Shown: one piece after another, positions 20,043 to 29,124 of the stretch | How positions within the stretch are numbered: the first letter of the stretch is position 1 | Layout of the letters: each line of letters opens with the position of its first letter | Source of the DNA: Schizochytrium sp. CCTCC M209059 | Lineage: Eukaryota; Sar; Bigyra; Thraustochytrida; Thraustochytriidae | Reading direction: 5' to 3' | Length of the DNA: 64,000 nt | NCBI GenBank assembly: GCA_000818945.1 | Contig: KN805400.1 | Span: 306,845 to 370,844, forward strand | The notes under the pieces: generated by a model | Told to the model about the DNA's origin: nothing | Database searches by the model: none | Seen by the model: the letters and a program-made list of their open reading frames with translations, nothing else | Translations under genes and position numbers: made by a program

Positions 20043-23000
20043 ATGCACGAAAGAAGCGAAGCGGAAAAAGCTCGACTTGCGGCGGAGTATAGCCGACTTG
20101 CGGCGGCGCAGAGCAAGTCCCAGGAAAGGTTCGAAAATGGAGCACTTGCCGGGCGTGTCCGAGGCGCGCAATCCATGATTCTTGTACCCGAGGAGGACGC
20201 GGCGATGGACGCTGCGAGCGCGCGCGCGCGCGCGCGAGGGCGAGGGCGCGAGCCCCCGGGCGCGGGCGAGAGCGGGGCCGGCGGCGCGGAGTACGGCGCG
20301 ACCCCTGCTCAGGCCGCAGCCCTGCCCGCGCACGCGAATGTCCCGGAGCAGACCCGGGGCGCGCTCGCGCCGGGCCCGACGGGAACCTCGACTTCTTCGG
20401 CAACGACGATGACGCCGCTGACGACGACGCGGCCAGCGGGAGGGAAAGAAGTAGCGGCAGCCACGAATACGAGCGCCGATGTCACAACTGGTAATGCTGG
20501 AAAGATCCAAGACCTAGAAGAAAATGAGACTCCAGAGGCGAACATGAAAAAGAGTGGTCCTGTAGCAACAGAAGATCAAGATAACGAGAAAGACCACGCG
20601 TTGGGAGTCATGCCGCGTCACGGAGACGAGAATCATCTCGAGCGACGGCAGGAACGAACAGCAACAGAATCAACAATGCTTGACATGGATGCCGAAGATG
20701 AGCCCCGTGTCGAGAGCGTGCCAACATCCAGCGATGCGGACACCGACCGACAAGGGCGGCGTTCCAGTGACGCGACCATCATGAGCGAGTCCGAAGAGGA
20801 AACGGAGGAAGATGTGCAAGCAAGTGAGAAATTCTCCTTAGTCGAGGACAAGAAGTCTTACGTAGAACGAGGAGGAAGAATCGATGGGACGTTGAGCGAA
20901 CATATGAGTGGAGACGAAGCGCCGGCTAACGGCGGTAGCGCCGTGGCCGATGGTTCGCGTTGCGGTAGCAAGTCGCGTTCGAATAGCGGAAGAAGCGCGG
21001 GAGCTCCCGCGGGACCAGCGGCAATAGAACTTCTGGACGCGGTCCTCGAGCAAGAAACGGCGGATGCTGATGCCGGCGCGGGATCGCCAGCGGCTCTCAA
21101 GTTCAACTCGCCTGCAATGTCACAATCAACCTTAAGGGAGGTGGACATGGCGTCTGTTCGCACAAGCGAGTCGACCGCCACATTTGCATCCGGGTACAGC
21201 GAGTCAACGGAGGGCGAGCGAACGCCAACGGAATCGACAGTAAAGATCGGCTTTGAAACGGACTCGGCGATGATGAAGCTATTGAGTCGCGGGATTCGGA
21301 TTTTCAACCTCAATCCCAAACGTGGTATTGAGTTTATTCAGGCCAACGATCTTGTGCACCGCGTTCCCAATGACGATGCAGGAAATGCGCGTCGTATTGC
21401 CATCTTCCTCCGTCACACCCGCGGTCTTAACAAGGAGCAAATCGGCAAAGTTCTAGGCGGGGAAAATCCGCAGCAAATTGCCATTCTCAAGTACTACTTT
21501 GTCCAATTTGATCTCTCCGAGTACGGTCCAACGGTGCGTGGTCTTGAGCGCGCGCTTCGGAGTGTTTTTGAATGCTTCAAGCCGCCGGGCGAGAGTCAGA
21601 AAATTGAGCGCATCGTCGAGACCTTTGCAGACAAATTCAACGAAGACAACAGAATGATCGGTGCTGAGCCAAATCCAGATGCAGAATTTCTCCCTACCAC
21701 CACCTTTTTGCTCTCGTACTCGATCATTTTGCTTAATGTGGACTTGCACAACCCCAATAACCCTCGCAAGATGCTTCGTCGCGAATTCATCTCAAACCTG
21801 CGTGGTCTGGACGACGGTAAGGACCTTCCGCACGAAGCGTTGTCTGCGCTATACGATCGCATGTCGCGCCACCAGATGCGGCATAAGGTCGACCGCGACG
21901 AGGTGGCCGGCGACCTTTTCACGCATCCGGATAAGGCTGGTTGGCTACAAAAGAAGGGACCTACGCGTCTCTCTAAGTGGCGTCCGCGATGGTTTATTCT
22001 GAGTGAAAGCACTCTCTGGTACTTTAAGCACAGCGAGGACGTCGATCCGCAAGGCTTTATTCCGCTTGAGAATGTTCTTATTCGTACCTGCTTTGACGTT
22101 CCCGCGCCTCGAGGCGCCGCGGCGGCACGAACGTCGGCGACGCCAATGATGGGGGTTCCGCAAGTTACAGCCGCCACAGTCTCGACCGCGGCGTCAACGC
22201 TGCCATCTTCTCCTATGCCGCCGCGACAGGTCGCGTCAGTCGGTGGAGCGACGGCGGCGGCGGCAACACTTGGGAAAGCCTCAGTAGCTGCAACTGGAAA
22301 TGCAAGCAAAACATCGGGCAATTTTCTATCTGCAACAACATCGGCCTCTTCTTCGACGTCTTCGTCTTCTTCCTCCTCTTCTTCTTCTATGTTATCTTCC
22401 TCGAAAACGTGCCCCGCCTCACCAAAGCCTCTCGCCGAGGATGAAGAAAAGGCTCGCACGGGCGATTTTCATCCCCCCACTCCCTGCGTAGGGGTTGGCG
22501 CTGGCGCTGCCTCCCTCTTTCCGAGCGGAAGTGGCGCCACGGGCCCCGCGTCCCGGCTGGCCAGACCCCTTTCCATGCCACTTTCGGCTGTCCCGCCCGA
22601 TCTCATGTACTCTAGCGAGGACGAGGCCTCAACGCCAGGATCCGCGAAAACAAGCTCCGGATCCGGGCGTCGACTCGTCTCGCGCAAGTCGGCGACAATG
22701 CGCTTCCTCCCGGGCTCAAACCCGAACTCCCCGACAGCCGCTGGCGCCTCATCGGCCTCGAGGCAAACACGATCGCGTAACTTTTGGTTCGAAATGTACA
22801 TGTGGGATGATCGCCTCAACGTTAAAAGCGCACGTCTCTCCAAGCGAACCGGCAACTTTGAGCTCGGCCAGCATCGAACCATTAAGCTCCGCGCCGACTC
22901 GCGCCAGGAGATGGAGCAGTGGGTCGAACTACTGAATCGCAAGGGTCGATTCTCCCAGAGCCTGCAGGATCTGACCATGCGCGCAAGGTTTGAGCAACAA

Positions 23001-23324
23001 CTTCACCCGCCGCGCTCTTTTGCCGGCACTCCGGGGCCCAAAACGCCCAACTCGCATGCTCACCGGAAAGGTATGCATGCCGTTTCCTCGTCGCCATCTG
23101 TTCCGACGACGCCACCCATCGCCCCTCGGCTACGCTCGTCTCGTTCAAGCTTTTTCCGCGCGGTTTTTTCCTCTTCGCGGGCGTCCAGTGGAACGGACTC
23201 GAGACCATCGTCTCCAAATTGCATGTCTCAACCGGGGGACCTAGCTTCCTCCGAGGAGGATCTTCTCGCGGTCAATGAGCATATCAATCGCGCCTCCTCG
23301 GTCGCTTCTGCGCCCACTGTGTAA
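20043..23324 (+). CDS. Sec7-PH ARF guanine-nucleotide exchange factor, cytohesin-like
   Basis: 1093 aa from the ATG at 20043. Residues 1-400 are low-complexity, acidic and Ser-rich. The Sec7 domain spans about 410-620 and shows FKPPGESQKIER (512-523) and LLSYSIILLNVDLHNPNN (556-573), both close to cytohesins. A PH domain follows directly, first half GWLQKKGPTRLSKWRPRWFIL (from 633) to about 685. A Ser/Ala/Pro-rich stretch of about 225 residues then interrupts it, and the second half resumes at about 912 (NFWFEMYMW to about 966). Cytohesins activate ARF GTPases at phosphoinositide-containing membranes. Oddity: in the finger loop LGGENPQQ (471-478) the position that is Glu in active family members reads Pro476. 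The C-terminal 120 residues are Ser-rich with basic patches. Confidence 0.85.
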   Translation: MHERSEAEKARLAAEYSRLAAAQSKSQERFENGALAGRVRGAQSMILVPEEDAAMDAASARARARGRGREPPGAGESGAGGAEYGATPAQAAALPAHANVPEQTRGALAPGPTGTSTSSATTMTPLTTTRPAGGKEVAAATNTSADVTTGNAGKIQDLEENETPEANMKKSGPVATEDQDNEKDHALGVMPRHGDENHLERRQERTATESTMLDMDAEDEPRVESVPTSSDADTDRQGRRSSDATIMSESEEETEEDVQASEKFSLVEDKKSYVERGGRIDGTLSEHMSGDEAPANGGSAVADGSRCGSKSRSNSGRSAGAPAGPAAIELLDAVLEQETADADAGAGSPAALKFNSPAMSQSTLREVDMASVRTSESTATFASGYSESTEGERTPTESTVKIGFETDSAMMKLLSRGIRIFNLNPKRGIEFIQANDLVHRVPNDDAGNARRIAIFLRHTRGLNKEQIGKVLGGENPQQIAILKYYFVQFDLSEYGPTVRGLERALRSVFECFKPPGESQKIERIVETFADKFNEDNRMIGAEPNPDAEFLPTTTFLLSYSIILLNVDLHNPNNPRKMLRREFISNLRGLDDGKDLPHEALSALYDRMSRHQMRHKVDRDEVAGDLFTHPDKAGWLQKKGPTRLSKWRPRWFILSESTLWYFKHSEDVDPQGFIPLENVLIRTCFDVPAPRGAAAARTSATPMMGVPQVTAATVSTAASTLPSSPMPPRQVASVGGATAAAATLGKASVAATGNASKTSGNFLSATTSASSSTSSSSSSSSSSMLSSSKTCPASPKPLAEDEEKARTGDFHPPTPCVGVGAGAASLFPSGSGATGPASRLARPLSMPLSAVPPDLMYSSEDEASTPGSAKTSSGSGRRLVSRKSATMRFLPGSNPNSPTAAGASSASRQTRSRNFWFEMYMWDDRLNVKSARLSKRTGNFELGQHRTIKLRADSRQEMEQWVELLNRKGRFSQSLQDLTMRARFEQQLHPPRSFAGTPGPKTPNSHAHRKGMHAVSSSPSVPTTPPIAPRLRSSRSSFFRAVFSSSRASSGTDSRPSSPNCMSQPGDLASSEEDLLAVNEHINRASSVASAPTV

Positions 23325-23393
23325 ACGCATTCGTACTCAGCGATCATTCTTTGCAAAGAACACATTTTTTTTTTCCCTTTCTACATTGCTTGT

Positions 23394-26261
23394 CTATTTG
23401 GTGCCCTGCGCCCGATGCAAGTAGACGAATCTCCAAAAAACGTGGGTCTCATCAATACGACGTCGGTCTTGCCGAGCTTGTGCTCGGTATGAGGTGGCCT
23501 TTGCATGATGGGTTTCTTCTACGATTTGCAAGCTCTGTGCTAGCCAAGGCGTAGCACGCACCGCCTCCAACACAACACGTGGGTTAGACTTGGCCAGAGT
23601 CGAAATGAATAACGTCCAATCCTCAAAATATAGCGCAACTTCCTCGGGCCGTCGCGCAATCAGCCGCGTAGCCTGTGCACAGTCCGCAAGGTATTGCGCC
23701 GCGTGCAGCCAGTTGCGCAAAAGTCGCGCAATCTGAACGCCGTGAAGCCACCCTACACTTGCGTCGTCGTGCATTGCAAAGACGGCTTTGAGTACAAGCT
23801 CGCTCTTTGTGCGCGTCCAAACATCTTGCACCCACGTGACGGCATCCAGGTCTAAAACACGGCCTGGCGATGAAGGACATAGGATACTGCGTCGCACTCG
23901 GGACCTCCGCATTGGTACCGAAGCCGATGCGGGTCGACGAGGCTGCTGATGCTCGGAGCTCTCGTCCAACGGCAAGGCAGACGGACTTTCTGCTGCTTTG
24001 CTTTCAGTCTTTTGCTCCGCCTTGCGCCACGGAATCTGCAACGCCATGGTAGCATGGACAAGCAGATCCCGCATCCTCCCTGGTGGCCCACAAAGATGAA
24101 GAGACAGGAAAAAGAGTGTGGATTGTGCGCCTGATAGCGCAGGTCGCAACGCTTCCCGAGCAGCCAGAAACGAAGAGGACATTCGCTTTGACGTGACTGT
24201 ACGAGAATTATGCACTTCGCGAATACAGTTGGCTGCGGCCTGCTCCGCATCCGTCGAGCACACTGCGAAAACGACAAATGTTCGAGGACCGGCCTCAATC
24301 TCGAACCGATACATATCAATCAAGGAGTTCTCCATCGTGTCGTCGGCGACGTCACGAGAGACCTCGTCCGATTCATCGACCTTCTCGTCAGACGATGCGC
24401 TACAAGAGGGAGCAGCACCGGAAGCGAAGAGGAGGACCCTAAACGAAGATGCTTCATCCACGATATGAACACGTTGAACCCATTTATCAGATTCGCGAAG
24501 AAGATGAGAAACCCGCACAGTGACGAAGGCGAGGTGAACGAGCGCTCTTTGGATGATGCGAGTGGCTACCTGCTCCACACACGATGTCTTGCCTTCAGTG
24601 AGAGGCGACCCCACGCAAACCACGTTTAGATTCCCGATCCTATGCATGTCAAGCGCGCGGTCAACGTACTTGTGGCACGAGCGCGGCGAGCCATCTTTTC
24701 GAGGTCGCAATAGGCAGTCCTCAAATTTAAATCGTGTCGACTGTCCCGCTTCGTGTCTCACGACAAGTCGATCGTTTTCAACCAGCTCTGCGTTCAATTG
24801 TTGAACACTCGCTCTCTCTGTCTCTGTTTGAACAACGACTTTGATAGGCCCACATGGCGCTGGAGGTTTCGCGCGTACCGTGGTTGTCGAGGTGAGGGCA
24901 GCCCTGTTCTCGCAAGAAACTTCTGTGCAGCTTAGCGCGCCGTCCCGATGCAATAGAACCGCCTTGCCATCTGCCTTCACACAAACGCTTTGCGCAGGAA
25001 GACAATCAAATTCAAGAGCCCATGGCCCATCGACGCACACGCTCTCGTTTCCGAGACGCAGTGGTTCTCCCGTTGTGGGATCAAAAGTCACATTGTGCAG
25101 GGCGTAGACAACTGCAGAAACCCCCAAGCTCGTATCATGTGTTGAACTCACTGTAAAGGCCGACACATCGTTATCTTTGCAGAGGTCGGAAGTTCTCGAA
25201 AGCTTTTGCAAGCAGCCTGGTTCAAGGAGACTCATGAAGCTGTCCAGCACAAGATCTAACGTCCCAGCAAAAACATCGTAGACGCACAATTTCCCCGTGG
25301 CATGGGCAACCATGAGACGCCCGTCATTTAACGCGTGAATATCGATCGCAGTACGTGCCAAGTCAGGAATGAGCACTCGTTCGTAAGACCGCAGCACTGG
25401 ATTGTGACCTGGGAGAGCTTGATTGACACGATCTCCAGGTAAGCTTTTCACCTCCATACGGGTGTCTGCTCGCGCGTCCAGAACATAAAGTTCCCCGCTT
25501 CGAGGGCTCACTGCCACCGCGCGCGGCTTTTGAAGACGTGCAAGAAGAACACATGGAGGGAGTTTGCGCCGTACAAGGAGGAGTTGTCCGAAGGACTCGC
25601 CATGGTCATCTATGTCTGGCCCTGTGCAGGCTACAAAGACTTCATCGTCACGAAAAGCATCCACTGCAACAGGCTTGCCAATATTTCGCGCCCACGGAAC
25701 AAGTTGTATTCCAGTTCCGGTGGTGTTCGTGAGAACTTCCCCTACTGCTTCTTGGCTTGCGCAGGCCCAAAAGACACGCTTTTTTCCGATGCATAAGGAA
25801 AGAGATGCTCGATCTTTGTCCTTTGTGGAATCGTATTCGTCGTACGTAGAGACGATGCGACAACATGGGTCGCGGGGCGTACAAAATGCCTTTGTGCCAA
25901 GCTCGCTTAGTCTGCGTAGACTTGTTTCCAGTTCAGGAGCAGGACTCGATGTGGGCACTTCGCTTTCGCGAGCGAGCGCAAGAATTTGCTCGCCGCGACT
26001 GCTTCGTCTCGATAAGCTTGACCTCAGGCTATTACTGCTGCCGCTACGAGCACCAAGGCTTCTGCTCCTGCTTCTTCTTCTGTTCTTGCTTTTGCTTTCA
26101 ACACTGCTTCTACTCCTGCTCCTGCTCCTGCTCCTGCCCCTACTTAAATTCCTGTTTTTGCTTTTACTTTTGCAGCTTGACAGATTCCGGCTCCTGCTAC
26201 GTCCCTTTAGCTTGCTCGGCCTTCGAGGAGTGGGCGCGTGCGGAGAAGGCACAGCGTCCAT
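23394..26261 (-). CDS. Beta-propeller-like protein with degenerate kinesin-motor-like region
   Basis: 955 aa from the ATG at 26261. Residues 1-90 are an Arg/Ser-rich domain (SRSRSRS runs). Residues about 130-460 contain repeated short beta-strand patterns (for example FVACTG, LYVLDA, LCVYDV) suggesting a propeller. From about 465 the order of kinesin landmarks can be followed: IKVVVQTE in place of IRVFVRVRP, RFKFED in place of FxFDxVF, GSPLTEGKTS (about 550) at the P-loop, VEQVATRIIQRALVHL after it, and AREALRPALSGAQSTLFFLSLHL (about 700-722) like the LTRLLxxSLGG core. The P-loop spacing and switch motifs are altered, so ATPase activity is doubtful. The last 200 residues are helical. It ends tail to tail with the Sec7 gene, 69 bp apart. 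The propeller and the kinesin link are both my inference. Confidence 0.5.
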   Translation of the reverse strand: MDAVPSPHAPTPRRPSKLKGRSRSRNLSSCKSKSKNRNLSRGRSRSRSRSRSSVESKSKNRRRSRSRSLGARSGSSNSLRSSLSRRSSRGEQILALARESEVPTSSPAPELETSLRRLSELGTKAFCTPRDPCCRIVSTYDEYDSTKDKDRASLSLCIGKKRVFWACASQEAVGEVLTNTTGTGIQLVPWARNIGKPVAVDAFRDDEVFVACTGPDIDDHGESFGQLLLVRRKLPPCVLLARLQKPRAVAVSPRSGELYVLDARADTRMEVKSLPGDRVNQALPGHNPVLRSYERVLIPDLARTAIDIHALNDGRLMVAHATGKLCVYDVFAGTLDLVLDSFMSLLEPGCLQKLSRTSDLCKDNDVSAFTVSSTHDTSLGVSAVVYALHNVTFDPTTGEPLRLGNESVCVDGPWALEFDCLPAQSVCVKADGKAVLLHRDGALSCTEVSCENRAALTSTTTVRAKPPAPCGPIKVVVQTETERASVQQLNAELVENDRLVVRHEAGQSTRFKFEDCLLRPRKDGSPRSCHKYVDRALDMHRIGNLNVVCVGSPLTEGKTSCVEQVATRIIQRALVHLAFVTVRVSHLLRESDKWVQRVHIVDEASSFRVLLFASGAAPSCSASSDEKVDESDEVSRDVADDTMENSLIDMYRFEIEAGPRTFVVFAVCSTDAEQAAANCIREVHNSRTVTSKRMSSSFLAAREALRPALSGAQSTLFFLSLHLCGPPGRMRDLLVHATMALQIPWRKAEQKTESKAAESPSALPLDESSEHQQPRRPASASVPMRRSRVRRSILCPSSPGRVLDLDAVTWVQDVWTRTKSELVLKAVFAMHDDASVGWLHGVQIARLLRNWLHAAQYLADCAQATRLIARRPEEVALYFEDWTLFISTLAKSNPRVVLEAVRATPWLAQSLQIVEETHHAKATSYRAQARQDRRRIDETHVFWRFVYLHRAQGTK

Positions 26262-26706
26262 CTTTCTCAGACCGCAGACCCTTCCCCTCCCGATTTACGT
26301 CTACACTTTGAGGCACGTCTCGAGGTTCTGGCTGCCTTCCTGGCGGTGCTCGGCGGTCCCATCCCTCTCCTTTCCTCTCCTCTCTTCTCCTGTTCTCTCT
26401 CCCTCTTGGATGTCCTTTCACGCGCGGGCGCCATGATGTTCTCGTCGGCGCGGTAGTACACACCTTTTTTTCTTATTGTTTTTTGTACCACGCCGGCGTA
26501 GCTGGTTCAAGTAAAACGGGTGTGTACTCTTGAACGTTGACGCAGTCTCGGCCGGTAACAGTCAGAGAGAGAGGGGGGCGGAGTGAGGAAGAAGTTGTCG
26601 GCGGCGATGGCATGAGCACAGCGCAAAGGCAAGTCGGCGAATAGCATCGCAAGCATCAGTCAACCGAGACGCGGAGGAGAGACGACGAGCGCATTCGTTG
26701 GCAAGC
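26262..26706. promoter_or_regulatory. Divergent promoter region with inverted repeat
   Basis: 445 bp between divergent starts. A perfect 10-bp inverted repeat AGTACACACC (26455-26464) and GGTGTGTACT (26519-26528) is separated by 54 bp of mostly T-rich sequence. It could be a binding-site pair or the remnant of a small element. Confidence 0.4.
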
Positions 26707-27759
26707 ATGTCGCCGAAAACCACGCGCGCGGCGAGGCCGTTCCCGTGCACGGATGCGGAGCGGCCGCTCACGTCAAGGCCCTTTTGCGGCTTGCTCGTGC
26801 CGCCTGATGTTTTCTCCAAATCTGTGATGAACCCGGACCTCTTTGGCGAGCGGCAAGTCACAACACGCGACCCAACGCGTTGGGCGTGCTGGCTATGCGA
26901 AACGAAGAACAAAACGGGCACGTACGAGTGCACACGCTGCGGCAGAGCGCGCGTGCCAGATTGGCTCGAGCTTGCGTCAGGCGATACGATCGCCATGGGT
27001 AATTTGGTCAAGCTCTGGCGCAACAAGCAACTCTTCGTTGCTATTGTGACCCGAATTGATTACCTAAACAAGACGCTTATGCTGCATGCTGTCAAGTTGA
27101 AGCGCAGCGAGACAGACGAGGAGACAAAGACTGGTGATATTACGGCAATCTCAAGCCGAGCGATTGGTACCCCTCAGGTGCTTTCGGTGCCCTGCAACGA
27201 GGTTGAGGCCGGCAAAGTCACTCTAGTCTGGGGCGCCAACAGGAATGATGATGAAGACCTTCCTCTTGCGCTGACCATGTGCGAGTATCTCTTGTGCGGA
27301 GAATGCGGCAGTAAGTTTGACTTTCTTTTCCTTTCATCGTTTCCCTTTGGGCAAGTTTTTTTGTAATTACGCGAAGGCTCTGAGATTTGATGAAATAGAG
27401 TGTGATGTGGGTGCTGACGATGACATAACAACGCGCAATTATCCGCTCGCGGAAACATAGACGTGAGCAGGCTCGACAATGGTCGAGCAGCTCTCGACTC
27501 GGACGCTGTCCGGGAAGACAAGCGGGGTCGGCTTCGTATGCTTCGCGAAGAGGTCGCGCAGCTTGACAATCAGGCTCGCTATCTCGGCCGCAAGTGGCGT
27601 GAAACCAAAACAGGCTATGACGCTCTGGCGGCGTGCAACGAAGAGCTCGCCGCGAAAAAGTCGGCCGTCGAGGCTCTTTCCAGCGAACTCGCCCCCTTGC
27701 AGCTATGGTGCACCTTTTGCGGCTGGGAGTGGCCGGCCTCGCGTCCCTTTACAATTTAA
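26707..27759 (+). CDS. RanBP2-type zinc finger protein, two exons
   Basis: I join exon 1 (26707-27310) to exon 2 (27461-27759) through a GT-AG intron; the split codon becomes AAC and the frame continues, giving about 300 aa. Exon 1 carries a RanBP2-type finger, WACWLCETKNKTGTYECTRCG (C-x2-C-x10-C-x2-C with Trp before the first Cys). This fold binds ubiquitin or single-stranded RNA. A globular part follows, then a C-x2-C pair (CGEC) directly before the splice. Exon 2 encodes a coiled coil of about 60 residues and ends in a second pair, CTFC. The two pairs at either end of the coil could jointly hold a zinc ion. I do not recognise a named ortholog. Without splicing the protein would end shortly after the first pair. 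Confidence 0.7.
27311..27460 (+). other. Spliceosomal intron, 150 bp
   Basis: Donor GTAAGT at 27311 and acceptor ACATAG ending at 27460. In-frame stops occur inside, and the reading frame is restored on joining. The intron is clearly more AT-rich than its exons. Confidence 0.75.
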
Positions 27760-27983
27760 GCTAAGCACTCGGCAACTGGCGCCTTCGTCCGCCCCACCGA
27801 GACCCATCCTCTCGTGGCAGGAGACAGATCGCGAATGAACGAACGGAAGCGAGGGAGGGAGGGAACTCACGGATTAAAAGGCGCGCTCTGCGCTTCCACG
27901 GCTGGCCTCCCGTCGATGTGCGACGCAAGGCTGCGTCTGCGCGCAAAAGAGCAGCTTCGGAAGTCCGAATCGGAGAGGCGGCC

Positions 27984-28931
27984 ATGCCGCTCTTTGAGAG
28001 CGCGCAGGGCCAACCCCTGGCCGGGCTCAAGACCGTGGAGACGGAGCTGTCGCCTGTGTGGACGATGAACTTCGCTGCTTCATGCGACGACGTAGCCGAC
28101 GCCTTCATGGACACCACGGACGACCGCACGCCGCTCGTGCACCCCGTCTTCATGCCGGCTTGCGTGGAGGTCGTCAGCGCCTTTGCGAGTCTCTATGCCG
28201 CCGGAGTGACCAAGAAGGAGATCACCAAGCACACCTTTCTTCACCATTTTTGCGACACCACCTTTGAGAGACCCATGCTCGCAAGCGGCCAAGTGCGCAC
28301 CGAGACCGCCCTTGTGCGCGTCGAGCAAAAACGTAAGGGTGTCTTTACCGGCACCAAATTCTCGCACTATGACGCAGACAACATTCTCATCAGTACAGGG
28401 TATTTTGGAGGTGTCGTTGACGGTTTACAGGGTGCAGATGCTGCCAAAGCAACGACTGTCGCTGAGGTCCCGGGACGCCTCGATTTCCCGCTCGCCGACG
28501 CGTTTGATGAGACCGAAATCATTGATATTCCGCCAACTGCAGCCCACATCTTTGATGCCTGCATTCGCAACCCGCGCAAACTCAAATCCAAAAACTCCGA
28601 TATCAACGTACACACAAGCATTGGCTTTGCAAAGAAGGCTGGTCTTCAGGCGCGCACCATGAATGGTCTCGGCGTGCTGGGCCGAGTCGTGAGCCTTCTC
28701 CTCAAGACGCGTTGCAATGAGGACCCAACATTATTGAGGCGTATGTGCTGCACCTTTTCCTCGCCTCTTTTCCTGCGCAAAGAGGTGGTGCCTCTTCTTG
28801 TAAAGATTGCTGATCGTGAGACCAAGGAGCACGGTCGTGTCATTTTCTTTCAAGTCTTTATCAAGTCCAACATGCAGAAGATCCTCAGCAATGGGGCGCT
28901 TATTCTCCGGGGAAATAAAAGCCGACTATGA
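27984..28931 (+). CDS. MaoC-like hotdog-fold dehydratase
   Basis: 315 aa from the first in-frame ATG (MPLFESAQGQ). The order of features suggests a double hotdog: an N-terminal half with VHPVFMPACVEVVSAF, and a C-terminal half with HTSIGFAKKAGLQARTMNGLGVLGRVVSLLLK, the helix region that carries the hydratase motif in MaoC enzymes. MaoC-type proteins hydrate enoyl-CoA or dehydrate 3-hydroxyacyl thioesters in fatty acid metabolism. The usual catalytic Asp-x4-His is not intact: the motif region reads TSIGFAKKAG, with no Asp four residues before a His, so activity is uncertain. No peroxisomal targeting tripeptide is at the C-terminus (it ends KSRL), although SRL is a near variant of it. The gene ends 193 bp before the convergent nephrocystin gene. 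Confidence 0.65.
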   Translation: MPLFESAQGQPLAGLKTVETELSPVWTMNFAASCDDVADAFMDTTDDRTPLVHPVFMPACVEVVSAFASLYAAGVTKKEITKHTFLHHFCDTTFERPMLASGQVRTETALVRVEQKRKGVFTGTKFSHYDADNILISTGYFGGVVDGLQGADAAKATTVAEVPGRLDFPLADAFDETEIIDIPPTAAHIFDACIRNPRKLKSKNSDINVHTSIGFAKKAGLQARTMNGLGVLGRVVSLLLKTRCNEDPTLLRRMCCTFSSPLFLRKEVVPLLVKIADRETKEHGRVIFFQVFIKSNMQKILSNGALILRGNKSRL

Positions 28932-29124
28932 AAATCAAAATCCTTCCAGTGAATTTTCTAATTATAAAAAAGAAAAAGAAGAAAAGGTTTCGATCGAAAG
29001 GCTTGAAGTTGAGACTCAAAGAGTTCCAAAAAGCAAGTTTCTTTCCGCAATAAATGATTCTCATCAAAAGGGGTAAATTTAATTTTGCATGATCCATCAC
29101 ATCGAATCTGCTGACTCAGGTTTC

